This document shows positions 63,536 to 64,000 of a stretch of 64,000 bases of DNA, piece after piece (the stretch's first letter is position 1; the number at the start of each line of letters is the position of its first letter). The DNA comes from Mimachlamys varia (taxonomy: Eukaryota; Mollusca; Bivalvia; Pectinida; Pectinidae). The stretch spans positions 46,296,401 through 46,360,400 of the forward strand of contig OX392527.1 in the NCBI GenBank assembly GCA_947623455.1. The letters are read 5' to 3'. Both the position numbers and the translations under genes were made by a program. The notes under the pieces were generated by a model. It saw only the letters and a program-made list of their open reading frames with translations, was not told the origin of the DNA and ran no database searches.

Positions 63536-63888
63536 ATGGAGGCGAGCGCAGCATTTCTGAAGCTGTTTGCATTGTTTTTGTTTATAGCGTCATTTGCGCA
63601 AGCCGTCAAATACACACCCGACTGGAAGTCTTTAGATTCAAGGCCGTTGCCTGCATGGTATGATGAGTCTAAAATAGGCATTTTCTTGCACTGGGGATTG
63701 TTTTCTGTTCCTGCATACAAGTCGGCATGGTTCGTTTACTTTTACAACCACAAGTATCCAGATTACGTAAAGTTCGTACACGACAACTACGGCCCTGACT
63801 TCACATTTGCTGACTTTGCACCTCTGTTCCATGCAACGTTTTATAACCCTGATGGATGGGCAGATATTTTCGAAGCGTCAGGAGCCAA
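63536..63888 (+). CDS. Alpha-L-fucosidase (GH29), first exon, partial gene
   Basis: Exon 1 runs from ATG 63536 to a donor AA/GTGAGT at 63888-63889; the rest lies beyond the window. It encodes a signal peptide (MEASAAFLKLFALFLFIASF, likely cut after AQA), then the GH29 N-terminal domain: TPDWKSLDSRPLPAWYDESK, IGIFLHWGLFSVPAYKSAWF, FVHDNYGPDFTFADFAPLF and GWADIFEASGAK. These match the start of lysosomal alpha-L-fucosidases, which remove terminal L-fucose from glycoconjugates. The KIGIFLHWG strand contains family-conserved substrate-pocket His and Trp. The catalytic nucleophile lies further downstream and is not in view. The start was chosen because it begins the signal peptide; an earlier in-frame ATG at 63464 would add a region that spoils it. 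Confidence 0.93.
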
Positions 63889-64000
63889 GTGAGTATTTAC
63901 AGGGATAGCTGTACAAGCATCTTGTCTGAAAGTAGGAATTAAGTTTGCTGTTTTGTTCACGTTTAGGCTAATTCTACGTATTATCCGCCAATAAGCCCAT
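63889..64000 (+). other. Start of fucosidase intron 1
   Basis: Sequence after the GTGAGT donor; no further exon before the window ends. Confidence 0.6.

Overview
This window is nuclear DNA from an animal, most probably a bivalve mollusc and possibly a scallop-type genome. The evidence is AT-rich DNA, genes split into many short exons with GT-AG introns, tRNA-derived SINEs of a type I associate with molluscs, many short inverted-repeat transposons, and very abundant minisatellites. The organism call is inference; the gene calls rest on conserved protein motifs read across exon junctions.

Layout. Bases 1-3875 hold no recognisable gene: a GAT-rich microsatellite tract, a 2.1 kb array of a 46-nt unit and a short 69-nt array. 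Bases 6244-16153 (minus strand) carry a complete ten-exon phospholipase B-like gene (PLBD1 type, 542 codons), a lysosomal/secreted N-terminal-nucleophile hydrolase. Bases 16154-21063 separate it from a head-to-head gene, SUZ12 (plus strand, 21064-38853, 15 exons, 617 codons), a core subunit of Polycomb repressive complex 2, with an E2F-like site 40 bases before its start codon. Bases 38854-48924 are gene-poor: the SUZ12 3' UTR, a TTAA-flanked MITE and a 46-nt minisatellite. Bases 48925-62679 (minus strand) carry METTL22, a seven-beta-strand protein-lysine methyltransferase, in seven recognisable coding exons; its first coding exon was not found. Its introns are swollen by a 43-nt array (about 2.4 kb), and by a 48-nt array (about 3.5 kb) split by a 5'-truncated LINE with an intact reverse-transcriptase frame. 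At 63536 the first exon of an alpha-L-fucosidase (GH29) starts on the plus strand, head-to-head with METTL22 and cut off by the window end. The four genes have unrelated roles; nothing suggests a joint pathway.

The most unusual feature is that several minisatellites repeat an exon-intron boundary itself. In the PLBD gene the donors of exons 3, 5 and 6 and the acceptor of exon 6 each sit at the edge of a tandem array whose unit includes the splice site and adjoining coding bases; the acceptor of METTL22 exon 8 does the same. One acceptor array (48-nt unit, PLBD exon 6) is open in frame through all copies, so use of an upstream acceptor would add 16-residue blocks to the enzyme. The donor arrays lead to stop codons if a downstream copy is used. 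Splice-site use can only be settled with RNA data.
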